35,860 nt of DNA from Campylobacteraceae bacterium (lineage in GTDB: Bacteria > Campylobacterota > Campylobacteria > Campylobacterales > Sulfurovaceae), in contig JALXFN010000142.1 of assembly GCA_027068975.1 (NCBI GenBank), positions 1 to 35,860 of the forward strand, written 5' to 3'. The position numbers and the translations under genes were made by a program. Each line of letters opens with the position of its first letter. Position 1 is the stretch's first letter. Of the stretch, positions 15,102 through 25,390 are shown in pieces. Under the pieces are notes generated by a model. It saw nothing but the letters and a program-made list of their open reading frames with translations. It was not told the origin of the DNA and did not search any database.

Positions 15102-15913
15102 AAATAGCATTTATAGGTGACATAGTAGGTAAACCTGGGCGAGATATGATAGGTAAACATTTAGAAGAGTTACGTAAAGAGTATGGGCTTGACTTAGTTA
15201 TCGCTAACTATGAAAATGTCTCTCATGGTTTTGGATTGACTAAAAAAAATTGTGATGAACTTTTGGGGTATGGTATAGATGTAATGACAGGAGGGAATCA
15301 CTCTTGGGATAAAAAGGAGGTCTTTTTACTCTACAGAGATTACCCTTTGATTCGTCCCATTAATTACCCTCGTAAAAGTCCAGGGGAGGGGCTGATAAAA
15401 GTAGATGTTTTAAACCATCAAGTTGCTGTTGTTAATGTTATGGGACATTATACCATGCCCATGGTAGACAACCCTTTTGTGATGATGGATGAGGTGGTAG
15501 ATGAGCTAAGAGAAGAGGGAATTAAACATATTATTGTTGACATACATGCCGAGGCAACCAGTGAAAAGCTGGGAATGATGCAGATACTTAAAAAGCGTGT
15601 CTCTGCTGTTTTTGGTACACATACCCATGTAGGAACAGATGATTTAGCCATTATTGATGGTTGTTGTTATGTCTCTGATGTTGGGCTTACAGGTTGCCGT
15701 GATGGGGTAATAGGGATGGATAAGAAAATACCTATGAATCGCTTTTTAACTGGTGTTGGTGGGCATTTTGATATATCTAAAAATTGTCAGGCTATTTTTC
15801 AGATAATTATTTTTGAATTGGATGATGATGGACGTGGGATTAAGGCTGAAAAGTTAAAAATATATGACAATGGTGAAGTCCGAAAATTAGATGCTCGAAT
15901 AGAGAAATATTAG
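15098..15913 (+). CDS. YmdB-type metallophosphoesterase (2',3'-cyclic nucleotide 2'-phosphodiesterase)
   Basis: A 271-residue protein of the TIGR00282/YmdB family of dimetal phosphoesterases. Motifs: GDIVGKPGR (N-terminal Asp), ANYENVSHG, GGNHSWDKKE, DIHAEATSEK and FGTHTHVGTDD, in the standard order. Bacillus YmdB hydrolyses cyclic nucleotides and affects biofilm formation; the role in Campylobacterota is not known to me. Start ATG at 15098 overlaps the preceding stop by 4 bp, with AAAGGAG just upstream. Confidence 0.9.
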   Translation: MKIAFIGDIVGKPGRDMIGKHLEELRKEYGLDLVIANYENVSHGFGLTKKNCDELLGYGIDVMTGGNHSWDKKEVFLLYRDYPLIRPINYPRKSPGEGLIKVDVLNHQVAVVNVMGHYTMPMVDNPFVMMDEVVDELREEGIKHIIVDIHAEATSEKLGMMQILKKRVSAVFGTHTHVGTDDLAIIDGCCYVSDVGLTGCRDGVIGMDKKIPMNRFLTGVGGHFDISKNCQAIFQIIIFELDDDGRGIKAEKLKIYDNGEVRKLDARIEKY

Positions 15914-15947
15914 TCACATTTATGTTTTAGTCACATTTGGTTATAAT
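15911..15947 (+). promoter_or_regulatory. Direct repeat and -10 box upstream of leuD
   Basis: The 11-mer TAGTCACATTT occurs at 15911-15921 and 15928-15938, 17 bp apart, with TATAAT at 15942-15947. The first copy includes the stop codon of the phosphodiesterase gene. Two identical sites directly before the -10 box could bind a regulator. Confidence 0.4.
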
Positions 15948-15973
15948 TGCGTTAATATTTTTCTATTTAAAGG

Positions 15974-16471
15974 ATGACTTTGCAAGGTAAAGTTTGGAAA
16001 TTTGGTGACCATGTGGATACCGATTTAATTATTGCTGCTAGATATTTGAACACAAGTGAGCCAAGTGAGTTGGCTAAATATGTGATGGAAGATGCAGACC
16101 CTGAGTTTGTTAAAAAGATGAGTGAAGGTGACATTATTGTTGCTGGTGAAAACTTTGGTTGTGGTTCTAGTCGTGAACATGCTCCTATAGCACTTAAGGC
16201 TGCTGGTGTGGCTGCTGTTATTGCTCCAACATTTGCACGTATCTTTTACAGAAATGCTTTCAATATGGGACTGCCTATCTTTGAGCTTGAAGAGTCAGCT
16301 GAAATAAACGAGGGAGATACAGTAAAGATAGACATGGAAAAAGGTGAAGTGATAAATGTTTCACAAGCAAAAACCTATAAATTTATGCCAATCCCTGCGT
16401 TTATGCAAGAGTTGGTTGATGCAGGTGGATTGATAGAATTTGCTAAACAAGAGATAGCACAAAAGGCGTAA
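15974..16471 (+). CDS. leuD: 3-isopropylmalate dehydratase, small subunit
   Basis: A 165-residue aconitase swivel-domain protein; with LeuC it isomerises 2- to 3-isopropylmalate in leucine biosynthesis. Motifs: [39 protein letters not shown] and [21 protein letters not shown] (15969-15974) touches the ATG at 15974, so initiation may really occur at the TTG at 15980, 5 bp after that site; the difference is two residues. leuB follows after 1 bp. The large subunit gene leuC is not in this window. Confidence 0.93.
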   Translation: MTLQGKVWKFGDHVDTDLIIAARYLNTSEPSELAKYVMEDADPEFVKKMSEGDIIVAGENFGCGSSREHAPIALKAAGVAAVIAPTFARIFYRNAFNMGLPIFELEESAEINEGDTVKIDMEKGEVINVSQAKTYKFMPIPAFMQELVDAGGLIEFAKQEIAQKA

Positions 16472-16472
16472 C

Positions 16473-17543
16473 ATGGGAAGAAATTATAAAATTGGTGTCA
16501 TTAAAGGTGATGGTATTGGTCCAGAGATTATAGATGAGGCAATGAAGGTTTTAGATGCTTTGTCTGCAAATATGGGCTTTAACTTAGAGTATAATGAGAT
16601 GCTTATGGGTGGTGCAGCTATAGATGCAACAGGTGTTCCTCTGCCTGATGAGACCATTCAAGGGGTAAAAAAATGTGATGCAGTACTTTTTGGTGCCATT
16701 GGTGGACCAAAATGGGACAACGTAGAGCGTCACTTAAGACCAGAGTCAGGACTTTTAGCTCTTAGAAAAGAGATGGGAACCTTTGCAAATTTGCGTCCAG
16801 CGATGGTGTATGATGAGCTTGTAAATGCCTCAACACTTAAAGCCGATGTGGTTAGAGGAGTTGATATTATGGTTGTTCGTGAACTTACAGGAGGTATCTA
16901 CTTTGGTCAACCAAGAGAGCTTCTTAAAGATAGAGCATACAACACCATGGTTTATACACGTGAAGAGGTAAAAAGAATTGCTCATGTTGCGTTTGAAATT
17001 GCAATGAAACGTGATAAGCGTATCTGTTCTGTTGACAAGGCCAATGTACTTGAAGTGAGTCAATTTTGGCGTGAGACTGTTATAGAGGTCGCTAAAGAGT
17101 ACCCAGAAGTAGAGCTAACTCATATGTATGTCGATAACGCTGCGATGCAACTTATTAGAAATCCAAAACAGTTTGATGTTATTTTAACTGGAAATATTTT
17201 TGGAGATATCTTGTCGGATGCTGCTTCGATGTTGAGTGGTTCTATTGGGCTTCTTCCAAGTGCCAGTACAGGTAAAGGTGTTGGGCTTTATGAGCCTATT
17301 CATGGTTCTGCTCCAGATATTGCAGGGCAAGGTATTGCTAACCCTTTAGCAACCATATCAAGTGCTTCTATGATGTTAAGATATGCTCTAAATGAAAGTG
17401 AAGCTGCTGATAAGATTGATGATGCGATTAAAAAGTCATTGGCTAAGGGTTACCGAACAGGAGACTTGGGTGCTTACGATGCCGTTGAAATCTGCTCTTG
17501 TTCGGAGATTGGTGATATTATTGCCAAATATGTTTCTCAATAA
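16473..17543 (+). CDS. leuB: 3-isopropylmalate dehydrogenase
   Basis: A 356-residue NAD-dependent beta-decarboxylating dehydrogenase; third step of leucine biosynthesis. Motifs: GDGIGPEII at the N-terminus, [29 protein letters not shown], the catalytic Lys in [36 protein letters not shown] and [18 protein letters not shown]. It lies 1 bp after leuD, forming an operon, and is followed by a terminator-like hairpin. Confidence 0.96.
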   Translation: MGRNYKIGVIKGDGIGPEIIDEAMKVLDALSANMGFNLEYNEMLMGGAAIDATGVPLPDETIQGVKKCDAVLFGAIGGPKWDNVERHLRPESGLLALRKEMGTFANLRPAMVYDELVNASTLKADVVRGVDIMVVRELTGGIYFGQPRELLKDRAYNTMVYTREEVKRIAHVAFEIAMKRDKRICSVDKANVLEVSQFWRETVIEVAKEYPEVELTHMYVDNAAMQLIRNPKQFDVILTGNIFGDILSDAASMLSGSIGLLPSASTGKGVGLYEPIHGSAPDIAGQGIANPLATISSASMMLRYALNESEAADKIDDAIKKSLAKGYRTGDLGAYDAVEICSCSEIGDIIAKYVSQ

Positions 17544-17560
17544 ACATACTTCTTAATAGA

Positions 17561-17584
17561 AGGCGATAGGTAAGTATATCGCCT
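17561..17584 (+). terminator. Terminator-like hairpin after leuB
   Basis: AGGCGATA (17561-17568) and TATCGCCT (17577-17584) form a perfect 8-bp stem, followed by pyrimidine-rich sequence with several T runs. It lies 18 bp after the leuB stop, in the 210-bp gap before acsA. Confidence 0.55.
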
Positions 17585-17753
17585 CTTATTCTTCTGTTCC
17601 TCTTTTTCCATAACTCCCCATTATATGAATTTATAAGATTTAGATTTATCAAACTTAAAGCCTATGATGCTATTATGACCAAAATGATAAGTTTAAGTTA
17701 GGTGATAAGCACCTTGAACATATAAGAAAAATAAATTAAAATAGGAAAAATAG

Positions 17754-19694
17754 ATGAGCGATATCTTTAACCCAAAAACAGAAAGATTTGACAGAGCGTT
17801 AATTAAAAGTATGTCTGAATATAAGGACTTAGTAGCTGAGTTTGACAACGATTATGAAGGGACATGGGCAAAATTTGCCGATGAGAAGATTGATTGGTTT
17901 AAACCTTACGACAAGGTTTTAGATGAAAGCAATGCCCCGTTTTACAAGTGGTTCTCTGGTGGAGAGATGAACGTAGCACATCAATGTGTAGACAGACATT
18001 TAGAGAGCAAAAAAGAGAAAACTGCCATCATTTTTGAGGGTGACAATGGAGACAAGAAAACACTAACTTATGGTGAGTTAGCTGAAGAAGTAAACAAAAC
18101 AGCCAACATGTTTAAAAATCAGTTTGACATCAAAAAAGGAGACAGAGTTGTTGTCTATATGCCAATGATTACAGAAGCTGCTGTAGTTATGTTGGCGTGT
18201 GCGAAGATTGGTGCTATTCACTCTATTGTTTTTGGTGGGTTCTCTGCTGAAGCGTTACGAGATAGAATTATTGATGCCCAAGCAAAGCTGGTAGTAACAG
18301 CAGATGGAGCCTTTAGAAAAGGTAAACCTTACATGCTTAAACCTGTGGTTGACCAAGCCTTAGAGAGTGGTTGTGACTGTGTTCAAAACGTTTGTGTTGT
18401 TGAGCGTAATGGTGAAGAGATTACTTGGGTAGAAGGACGTGACAAGAGTTACAATGAGTTGATTAAAAACGAATCAACCACTTGTGAACCTGAACCAATG
18501 GAGAGTGAAGAGCCACTTTTCTTACTCTACACCAGTGGTAGTACAGGAAAACCAAAAGGAGTTCAACACTCCAGTGCTGGGTACATTCTTTGGGCTCAAA
18601 TGACCATGGAGTGGGTATTTGACATTCAAGATGACGACACCTATTGGTGTACGGCTGATATTGGTTGGATTACAGGGCATACTTACATCGTTTATGGACC
18701 TTTAGCTGCTGGAGCAACGACGGTTATGTTTGAGGGTGTTCCTACCTTCCCTGATGCTGGACGATGTTGGAAAATGGTAGAAGAGTACAAAATCAACCAG
18801 TTCTACACAGCACCAACAGCCATTAGACTTTTACACAAAATGGGTGAAAATGAGCCAGATAAATATGACCTAAGTTCATTAAGAATTTTAGGAACCGTTG
18901 GAGAGCCTATTGACCCACCTGCATGGAAATGGTACTATGAGAAGATTGGTGGAAGCAACTGTTCTATTGTCGATACCTACTGGCAGACTGAAACAGGTGG
19001 ACACATTATCTCTCCACTTCCTGCTGCTACACCTATTAAACCAGCATGTGCTACCTTCCCATTACCTGGAATTGTTGCAGAGGTTATTGAAGAAGATGGA
19101 ACACCTACTGAAGTTGGAGAAAAAGGGTTTATGTGTATTACCAAACCTTGGCCAAGTATGATTAGAAACATTTGGAACGACTCTGAACGTTTTAAAAGTT
19201 CGTACTTTGGTGACTGTAAAAAAGATGGAAAACCTGTCTACTTCTCAGGTGACGGTGCCATGATAGATGAAGATGGATATATTACCATTACAGGTAGAAC
19301 CGATGATGTCATAAACGTTTCAGGACACCGAATGGGAACAGCAGAGGTTGAAGCAGCCATTAAGAAACACGACAAAGTAGCAGCTGTAGCTGTTGTTGGT
19401 AAACCACACGACATTAAAGGTGAGGGAATTTTTGCCTACATCGTACTCAAAGATGCAAATGATGCGAGTGAAGATTTAAAAGTAGACATTAACAAAGTAA
19501 TTAAATCAGAAATCGGAGCCATCGCTCTTTGTGATGCCATAGCTTTTGTACCTGACCTACCAAAAACACGTTCAGGTAAAATCATGCGAAGAATTTTACG
19601 TTCTATCGTAAAAGGAGAAGCAATTACTCAGGACACTTCTACGCTTGAAGACCCAAGTATTGTAGGAGTTATTGAAGAGATAGTTGAGCTGTAA
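17754..19694 (+). CDS. acsA: Acetyl-CoA synthetase (AMP-forming)
   Basis: A 646-residue ANL-superfamily enzyme that activates acetate to acetyl-CoA through acetyl-AMP. Motifs: phosphate loop [15 protein letters not shown] (about residue 260), [50 protein letters not shown] and the catalytic C-terminal Lys in [14 protein letters not shown], which is the usual acetylation site in this enzyme. Length is standard. AGGA lies 7 bp before the ATG. A short AGGTG/CACCT palindrome (17700-17714) lies upstream. It appears to be transcribed alone. Confidence 0.96.
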   Translation: MSDIFNPKTERFDRALIKSMSEYKDLVAEFDNDYEGTWAKFADEKIDWFKPYDKVLDESNAPFYKWFSGGEMNVAHQCVDRHLESKKEKTAIIFEGDNGDKKTLTYGELAEEVNKTANMFKNQFDIKKGDRVVVYMPMITEAAVVMLACAKIGAIHSIVFGGFSAEALRDRIIDAQAKLVVTADGAFRKGKPYMLKPVVDQALESGCDCVQNVCVVERNGEEITWVEGRDKSYNELIKNESTTCEPEPMESEEPLFLLYTSGSTGKPKGVQHSSAGYILWAQMTMEWVFDIQDDDTYWCTADIGWITGHTYIVYGPLAAGATTVMFEGVPTFPDAGRCWKMVEEYKINQFYTAPTAIRLLHKMGENEPDKYDLSSLRILGTVGEPIDPPAWKWYYEKIGGSNCSIVDTYWQTETGGHIISPLPAATPIKPACATFPLPGIVAEVIEEDGTPTEVGEKGFMCITKPWPSMIRNIWNDSERFKSSYFGDCKKDGKPVYFSGDGAMIDEDGYITITGRTDDVINVSGHRMGTAEVEAAIKKHDKVAAVAVVGKPHDIKGEGIFAYIVLKDANDASEDLKVDINKVIKSEIGAIALCDAIAFVPDLPKTRSGKIMRRILRSIVKGEAITQDTSTLEDPSIVGVIEEIVEL

Positions 19695-19774
19695 TTGTTT
19701 TTTGACTCTTTTAAATCTTATAATTTAGATAAATTATTATATAATTCTTAAACTTTTAAACTAGAATTAATATG

Positions 19775-19798
19775 TTACATTATATAAATATAATGTAA
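19775..19798. repeat. Perfect 10-bp-arm palindrome upstream of adk
   Basis: TTACATTATA (19775-19784) and TATAATGTAA (19789-19798) flank TAAA. It lies 36 bp before the adk ATG and contains TATAAT on both strands. It could be an operator over the promoter or a structure ending acsA transcription; no T run follows. Confidence 0.5.
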
Positions 19799-19833
19799 TT
19801 TAAATCAATAAAAATATATCTAAAAGGAAAAAA

Positions 19834-20418
19834 ATGTCAAAAAAACTAATACTACTAATCGGAGCTCCAGGTTCAGGAAAAACAACAGATGGTAAAGCGA
19901 TTGCTAAAAAACATTCAGAGATTACCTCATACTCTTTAGGTGAGTTACTTAAAGAGGAGATAGCTAAAGGGACTACTACAGGAAAAATTACCAATGATTA
20001 TATCTCAAAAGGGGATTTAGTTCCAACAGCCATTACTATTGATACGCTTTGTAATGCTATTCAAAAAGCACCAACGGATGTTGTACTTGTTGATGGTTTT
20101 CCAAGAAAAGAGAAACAGATGAAAATCTTTGGAGATATTGTTAATGATGTTAATAGAGTTGACCTTATCTCTGTGATTGAGGTTCGTGTGAGTGAAGAGG
20201 TCGCAAGAGAGCGAGTATTAGGTCAGAATACAACTAAAGAGAGTGAAGAGATTTTCAATCATCAGATGGCAATATATAAAGAGACCATTGAGCATATAGA
20301 GGAGTTCTATAACCATGATAATCTTCTTAAAGTTATTGATGGAGAGCAAGATATTGATGTAGTTATTGCAGATATTGATGCTTTTCTTCAAGAGAAAGTG
20401 GCACTTGACCCTGCGTAA
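19834..20418 (+). CDS. adk: Adenylate kinase
   Basis: A 194-residue P-loop kinase interconverting ATP + AMP and 2 ADP. Motifs: GAPGSGKT at residues 10-17, SLGELLKEEI, VLVDGFPRKEKQM (AMP site), and a short LID region (RERVLG). The protein is of the short type without a zinc-binding LID. AAAAGGA lies upstream of the ATG. It follows acsA, whose AMP product adenylate kinase recycles, but with its own upstream region. Confidence 0.93.
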   Translation: MSKKLILLIGAPGSGKTTDGKAIAKKHSEITSYSLGELLKEEIAKGTTTGKITNDYISKGDLVPTAITIDTLCNAIQKAPTDVVLVDGFPRKEKQMKIFGDIVNDVNRVDLISVIEVRVSEEVARERVLGQNTTKESEEIFNHQMAIYKETIEHIEEFYNHDNLLKVIDGEQDIDVVIADIDAFLQEKVALDPA

Positions 20419-20474
20419 TTAAAACAATAGGAGGCATTTTGCTTCCTACTTTCCATAATTAAAAAAATCATTTT

Positions 20475-20584
20475 CTCGTTCCCAACGTCTTCGTTGGGAA
20501 TGCATATTGAAATTTAATTTGTAAAAGAATTTTATTTCATGAATTAACTACTCTATGCATTCCCACCGAGACGGTGGGAACGAG
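20475..20584. repeat. Inverted pair of hairpins (REP-doublet-like element) between adk and frdC
   Basis: The left unit (20475-20506) and the right unit (20554-20584) are reverse complements apart from three substitutions and one indel. Each is itself a hairpin: TTCCCAACG/CGTTGGGAA around TCTT, and TTCCCACCG/CGGTGGGAA around AGA. The differences between units preserve pairing within each hairpin, so each has been maintained as a structure. It is more GC-rich than its surroundings. Similar CTCGTTCCCA...TGGGAATGCAT repeats are known to me from other bacteria. Confidence 0.75.
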
Positions 20585-20621
20585 TCTGAAAAAATATTTA
20601 ACTATTTTAAAGGACTATTTC

Positions 20622-21401
20622 GTGTCTAAAACGAATATTAACGAAAATATTGTTGAGAGCCTTATTGGAACGACAATTGAGAAAAAAAAGAGTAGAATTC
20701 CTGCAAGATTGGATTTTCTACAGAGTGCTACAGGGCTATTTTTAGCCGTTTTTATGATTTTTCACATGCTGTTTGTATCGAGTATCTTAATAAGTAAAGA
20801 TTTTATGCTTAGTGTGACCAAAGCGTTTGAGTTGAGCTTTTTATTTGAAGGTGGAAGTACCATTCCTGTCTTTATAGCTATCTCTGTGGTTTTTGCTGTT
20901 TTTATCTTTCATGCTTTTTTGGCATTGAGAAAATTTCCCATAAACTACCGACAGTTTTTACGTCTAAAGACCCACTCAAACTTAATGAAACATAGCGATA
21001 CCAATCTTTGGATAGTACAGATTACTACAGGTTTTGCTCTCTTTTTTTTGGGGTCAATTCACCTCTATACTATGTTAACAAACTCTGGAAACATTGGACC
21101 TTATGCCTCTGCCGATAGAGTCTATAGTGATTATATGTGGATGCTGTATATTTTGCTACTTATTGCTGTTGAGTTTCATGGAGCTATTGGACTCTATAGA
21201 CTTAGTGTTAAGTGGGGTTGGTTTGATAGTGGTGATGCTAAAGAGAGCCGAAGAAGGCTAAAGAGAGTCAAAATGATAATGACCGTAGTGATGTTGCTCT
21301 TGGGTGCAATGACACTTATAGCATATATGAAAATTGGTTATGAGCATCAAGCGAACTATGGAGAGAGATATACACTCTCTTCTAACATAGGAGATAAATA
21401 A
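20622..21401 (+). CDS. frdC: Quinol:fumarate reductase, dihaem cytochrome b subunit
   Basis: A 259-residue membrane protein closely following Wolinella succinogenes FrdC. All four haem-axial histidines are present at a constant +4 offset (H48, H97, H147, H186), as are E70 (Wolinella E66, menaquinol oxidation) and E184 (Wolinella E180, E-pathway). It has five membrane helices. The phrases [14 protein letters not shown] and [13 protein letters not shown] are near identical to Wolinella by recall. GTG at 20622 is the start: AAAGGA ends 7 bp before it; an earlier in-frame start would lie in the hairpin element. It overlaps frdA by 1 bp. Confidence 0.95.
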   Translation: MSKTNINENIVESLIGTTIEKKKSRIPARLDFLQSATGLFLAVFMIFHMLFVSSILISKDFMLSVTKAFELSFLFEGGSTIPVFIAISVVFAVFIFHAFLALRKFPINYRQFLRLKTHSNLMKHSDTNLWIVQITTGFALFFLGSIHLYTMLTNSGNIGPYASADRVYSDYMWMLYILLLIAVEFHGAIGLYRLSVKWGWFDSGDAKESRRRLKRVKMIMTVVMLLLGAMTLIAYMKIGYEHQANYGERYTLSSNIGDK

Positions 21402-23380
21402 TGGATATAAGATATACAGATGCACTAATTATTGGTGGAGGGTTAGCAGGATTACGCTCTGCAATTGCAACGACAAGTAAGGGGCTTGATACTATAGTTT
21501 TAAGTTTAGTCCCAGTTAAACGCTCACACTCAGCCGCAGCTCAAGGTGGAATGCAAGCGAGTCTGGGTAATACTATTATGAGTGAGGGTGACAACGAAGA
21601 TGTTCACTTTGCCGATACAGTAAAAGGGAGCGACTGGGGTTGCGACCAAGAGGTAGCACGAATGTTTGTAAATACTGCACCTAAAGCCATTAGAGAACTT
21701 GCCTCTTGGGGTGTGCCTTGGACTAGGATAGGGAAGGGCGACAGGGACGTAGTAATTAACACCAAAAAGACCACTATTACTGAAAAAGATGAGGCTCATG
21801 GGCTTATTAATGCACGAGACTTTGGTGGAACTAAAAAGTGGAGAACCTGCTACACCTCTGATGCTACAGGTCATACTATGCTCTATGCTGTTGCAAATGA
21901 GGCGATGAGAAGAGGAGTAGTGATTGAAGATAAAAAAGAGGCAATCTCACTTATTGTTGAAGATGGCAGATGCTATGGAGCGATTGTAAGAGACCTTAAA
22001 AATGGTGGGCTTATTGCCTATGTTGCCAAAGGAACAATGTTGGCTACAGGTGGGTATGGACGAATCTATAAGCAATCTACAAATGCAACTATCTGTAAAG
22101 GTACAGGTCATGCCATTGCACTTGAAGCTGGTGCATATATGGGAAATATGGAGGCTGTGCAGTTTCATCCAACCCCAATTGTTCCATCGGGAATACTTCT
22201 TACAGAGGGTTGTAGAGGTGATGGTGGAGTGCTTAGAGACAAAGATGGCTATAGATTTATGCCAGATTATGAGCCTGAAAAGAAGGACTTAGCAAGTCGA
22301 GATGTAGTTAGTAGACGAATGCTAGAGCATATTAGAAAAGGAAAAGGTGTTCCATCTCCTTATGGTGACCACTTATGGTTAGACATCTCTATTTTGGGTC
22401 GTGAGCATATTGAAAAAAACCTACGAGATGTTCAAGAGATTAGTAAAACCTTTAATGGTATTGACCCTGCTGATGAGGGCGAAAAGGGGTGGATGCCTGT
22501 TCTTCCAATGCAACACTACTCTATGGGTGGCATTAGAGTTACTCCAAAAGGAGAGAGTGTTAACATAAAGGGACTCTTCTCTGCTGGAGAGGCTGCTTGT
22601 TGGGATTTGCATGGCTTTAACAGACTTGGAGGAAACTCTGTTAGTGAGGCAGTGGTCTCTGGAATGATTATTGGTGACTACTTTGCTGACTTTTGTAGTG
22701 AACATGAGATAAACATAGATACTAAAGTAGTAGAAAAAGCACTCAAAAAACAAGATGACTACTTAAATGAACTCCTAGCTATGGAGGGAGATGAGAATAT
22801 TTATGATATTAAAGATGAGATGCGAAATATTATGCAAGAGAATGTCGGTATCTTTAGAAATGGTAAAGATTTAGATTATGCTGTTAAGCGATTAAGTGAG
22901 CTACTTGTTAAATCTAAAAATATCACAATTACAAATAAACACCGACTACTCAACCCTCAACTAGAAGAGGCATATAAAGTTCCAATGATGCTAAAAGTGG
23001 CTCTATGTGTCGCCAAGGGTGCAAGAGAGCGAACAGAGAGTAGGGGAGCTCACTATAGAGAAGACTACCCTAAACGAGATGATGTAAATTGGCTAAAGAG
23101 AACCATTAGCTATTGGGCAAATGAAGATGATATTGAGCCTACTTTGCAGTATGAAGAGCTAGATATTATGAAGATGGAGATGCCACCTGCCTTTAGAGGT
23201 TATGGTAAAAAGGGAAATACTATAGAAAATCCATTAAGCCAAAAGCGACAAGATGAGATAGACAAGATAAAAGAGGCAAACAAAGATTCCAATCGTTATG
23301 AGATACAAGATGCGATTATGCCTTATGAGTTACAAGATGAGTATAAAAAAGTTAATGAGAGAATAGGAGTTGCCCAATGA
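21401..23380 (+). CDS. frdA: Quinol:fumarate reductase, flavoprotein subunit
   Basis: A 659-residue FAD protein with the active site for fumarate reduction. Motifs: dinucleotide fold [28 protein letters not shown] with H43 as the covalent FAD attachment (same number as in Wolinella), [20 protein letters not shown], the Arg-containing [22 protein letters not shown], and [19 protein letters not shown]. Order frdC-frdA-frdB with 1-4 bp overlaps is a single operon. It can run in either direction with menaquinone; in an autotroph it would also serve the reductive TCA cycle, which is inference. Confidence 0.97.
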   Translation: MDIRYTDALIIGGGLAGLRSAIATTSKGLDTIVLSLVPVKRSHSAAAQGGMQASLGNTIMSEGDNEDVHFADTVKGSDWGCDQEVARMFVNTAPKAIRELASWGVPWTRIGKGDRDVVINTKKTTITEKDEAHGLINARDFGGTKKWRTCYTSDATGHTMLYAVANEAMRRGVVIEDKKEAISLIVEDGRCYGAIVRDLKNGGLIAYVAKGTMLATGGYGRIYKQSTNATICKGTGHAIALEAGAYMGNMEAVQFHPTPIVPSGILLTEGCRGDGGVLRDKDGYRFMPDYEPEKKDLASRDVVSRRMLEHIRKGKGVPSPYGDHLWLDISILGREHIEKNLRDVQEISKTFNGIDPADEGEKGWMPVLPMQHYSMGGIRVTPKGESVNIKGLFSAGEAACWDLHGFNRLGGNSVSEAVVSGMIIGDYFADFCSEHEINIDTKVVEKALKKQDDYLNELLAMEGDENIYDIKDEMRNIMQENVGIFRNGKDLDYAVKRLSELLVKSKNITITNKHRLLNPQLEEAYKVPMMLKVALCVAKGARERTESRGAHYREDYPKRDDVNWLKRTISYWANEDDIEPTLQYEELDIMKMEMPPAFRGYGKKGNTIENPLSQKRQDEIDKIKEANKDSNRYEIQDAIMPYELQDEYKKVNERIGVAQ

Positions 23381-24204
23381 GCAAAACAGAAGATGCTTCA
23401 TTAGAGAAGCAGGAGCAAAATATCGGAAAAGTAGAGGATGTTGTTAAAAAGAGTGAGTTGGTCTTAGAGAAAGAGATGAGCATAGATGGTAGTCGAGAGA
23501 TTACTATCACCTCTTTAAAATATAACCCCTCTAATCCAAATTCAAAACCTGAGTTTGTAGACTATAAATTGCGTGAGACCCCTGGAATGACGCTCTATAT
23601 TGCTCTTACTAAAATCAAAGCAACGCTTGATAATGATTTATCTTCAGATTTTGTCTGTAGAGCGGGGATTTGTGGTGCGTGTGGAATGTTGGTCAATGGA
23701 AGACCTCAACTTGCTTGTAAAACATTAACTAGTGACTTTGAGAGTGGAAAGATAGAGCTTCTGCCTTTACCAACCTTTAAGCTCATTAAAGACCTCTCAG
23801 TTGACACAGGTACATGGATGAAAAATATGAGTCTTAGAGTTAACAGTTGGATTGTCTCAAAAGAGAAGACCGATATATCTAAAATAGAAAAGCCTGTTGA
23901 ACCAAAGGTAGCTGATGAGGTGTTTGAGCTTGATAGATGTATAGAGTGTGGTATCTGTGTAGCTAGTTGTTCTACTGCAATTATGAGAGAAGATTTTGTG
24001 GGTGCGGTGGGACTCAATAGAGTAGCAAGGTTTCAGATAGACCCACATGACACAAGAACCGATGAGGATTTTTATGAGATTATTGGTGATGATGATGGAA
24101 TTTTTGGCTGTATGAGTCTTCTAGCTTGTGAAGATCACTGTCCTAAAAATCTATCGTTACAGAGTAAAATAGCCTATATGCGTCGTAAGATGGTTAATGT
24201 GTAA
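23377..24204 (+). CDS. frdB: Quinol:fumarate reductase, iron-sulfur subunit
   Basis: A 275-residue protein. The [2Fe-2S] cluster ligands C94, C99, C102 and C114 lie in [21 protein letters not shown] order; the [4Fe-4S] motif is [11 protein letters not shown] and the [3Fe-4S] part includes [13 protein letters not shown]. Compared with Wolinella FrdB the cysteines are shifted by 37, so there is a Lys/Glu-rich N-terminal extension ([20 protein letters not shown]). The ATG at 23377 overlaps the frdA stop (ATGA); an internal Met at residue 34 (23476) would give a normal-length protein but has a weaker ribosome binding site. Confidence 0.96.
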   Translation: MSKTEDASLEKQEQNIGKVEDVVKKSELVLEKEMSIDGSREITITSLKYNPSNPNSKPEFVDYKLRETPGMTLYIALTKIKATLDNDLSSDFVCRAGICGACGMLVNGRPQLACKTLTSDFESGKIELLPLPTFKLIKDLSVDTGTWMKNMSLRVNSWIVSKEKTDISKIEKPVEPKVADEVFELDRCIECGICVASCSTAIMREDFVGAVGLNRVARFQIDPHDTRTDEDFYEIIGDDDGIFGCMSLLACEDHCPKNLSLQSKIAYMRRKMVNV

Positions 24205-24216
24205 CTCATTAGTGGG

Positions 24217-24238
24217 GTAGGGATTACAAAATCTCTAC
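24217..24238. terminator. Weak hairpin between convergent frdB and DUF6172-like genes
   Basis: GTAGGGATT (24217-24225) pairs with AATCTCTAC (24230-24238) with one G-U pair. It lies between two convergent stops and overlaps the end of the minus-strand gene. It may end transcription from either side; there is no strong T run. Confidence 0.35.
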
Positions 24239-24537
24239 TCCTCATCTTCCTCTTTAACAGGTTTATCTACAGCTTTAGCAATAACTTCTATATAACATTC
24301 AGTCCATCCAGCGTTGACAACACCTGATAGTTCTGTAAAGATATAATCAAAATCACATACTTTTGCAAACTCTTTACTTTTTCCAAATTTACAATCAAAA
24401 TCCCAATACATGGTTTTTTTGTTTGGTAAATCTTTTTTCTTTTCTCGTTTGACATATTTTCTGAGTTCATTCTTAATAGCATCTACAGCTCTGTCTGGTT
24501 TGAGTCTATCTTGCTCTATTTTAAATGTTTTTTTCAT
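24235..24537 (-). CDS. Small conserved protein, DUF6172-like
   Basis: A 100-residue protein, basic in the first half (ELRKYVKREKKKDLPNKK) and ending in an acidic tail (KPVKEEDEE). The pattern KPDRAVDAIKNELRKYVKRE, then WDFDCKFG and a C-terminal Y-I-E-V-I-A-K strand, matches my memory of DUF6172 proteins. No function is known to me. The start is ATG at 24537; the gene is convergent with frdB and divergent from the patatin gene. Confidence 0.7.
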   Translation of the reverse strand: MKKTFKIEQDRLKPDRAVDAIKNELRKYVKREKKKDLPNKKTMYWDFDCKFGKSKEFAKVCDFDYIFTELSGVVNAGWTECYIEVIAKAVDKPVKEEDEE

Positions 24538-24605
24538 GGTATATACCTCAATATGTTAAATTTTGGGTATTATATCTAAAAAAAAGCTATAAGGTTATAG
24601 GGAAA

Positions 24606-25361
24606 ATGAAAATCACATTGAGTTTAAGTGGTGGTGGTTTACGTGGTGCAGCACATGTGGGAGCTATCAAATTTTTAGAAGAGCAGGGAGTTGAAGTTAC
24701 AGCTGTTTCAGGTTCTAGTGCAGGTGCAATTGTGGGGCTTTTTTTAGCATCAGGATTAAAAAGTGACGATATGTTGGAGTTTTTAAAGAGCTTGGAGAAG
24801 AAAGAGATTTTTGCTTGGGCTTCAGGTGCTATTGGACTTTTTAAGATGGAACGTTTAGAAAATAAACTTCGTGAAACACTCAATATAAATGACTATAGTG
24901 ACTTAAAAATCCCACTCTATACTTGTGTAACCAATATAGATACAGGGGAATCCTCTTACATAAATAGAGGAGATGCCATAGTTTATACCATTGCTTCTTC
25001 AACTATAACCCCACTCTTTGAAGCAAAAACGATAGGAGAAAACTCTTATATTGATGGGGGTTTTTCAGACAATTTGCCTGTGAAAGCACTGAAAGATTAT
25101 TATGAAAAATCTTTGGCTATCAATATTAACCCTTTACGAGGGGAAGATTTGTCTACCTTTAAATCCTTGGCTATTCGTTCTATTTTGATTATGATTCGGT
25201 CTAACTCTATGGGTGCTAAAAAGGTAGCTGATGCCTACTTTGAGGTAAAAGGGGTTGCGAATATGCATCTATTTGATTTTGATGAGATAGAGATGGCATA
25301 TGAAGCAGGGTACAATGAGTTAAAAGAGAGTTGGGAAGAATTATCAAAGAAGTTGGTATAA
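24606..25361 (+). CDS. Patatin-like phospholipase, RssA type
   Basis: A 251-residue protein with the full patatin catalytic set: oxyanion loop SGGGLRGAAHVG at the N-terminus, nucleophile Ser in SGSSAGAI (about residue 40) and the dyad Asp in YIDGGFSDNLP (about residue 153). These are cytoplasmic lipid acyl hydrolases; the small bacterial RssA type has unknown substrates. ATG at 24606 is chosen because the homologous region starts directly after it; longer in-frame starts would overlap the divergent gene. The ribosome binding site is weak (AAGG, 11 bp). Confidence 0.88.
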   Translation: MKITLSLSGGGLRGAAHVGAIKFLEEQGVEVTAVSGSSAGAIVGLFLASGLKSDDMLEFLKSLEKKEIFAWASGAIGLFKMERLENKLRETLNINDYSDLKIPLYTCVTNIDTGESSYINRGDAIVYTIASSTITPLFEAKTIGENSYIDGGFSDNLPVKALKDYYEKSLAININPLRGEDLSTFKSLAIRSILIMIRSNSMGAKKVADAYFEVKGVANMHLFDFDEIEMAYEAGYNELKESWEELSKKLV

Positions 25362-25390
25362 TTCGCGAAGAAGTATACTATAGGAAAAAA

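Noticed and set aside
20475-20584. Possible CRISPR repeats
   Set aside because: There are only two units, they are inverted rather than direct, and no cas gene is present.
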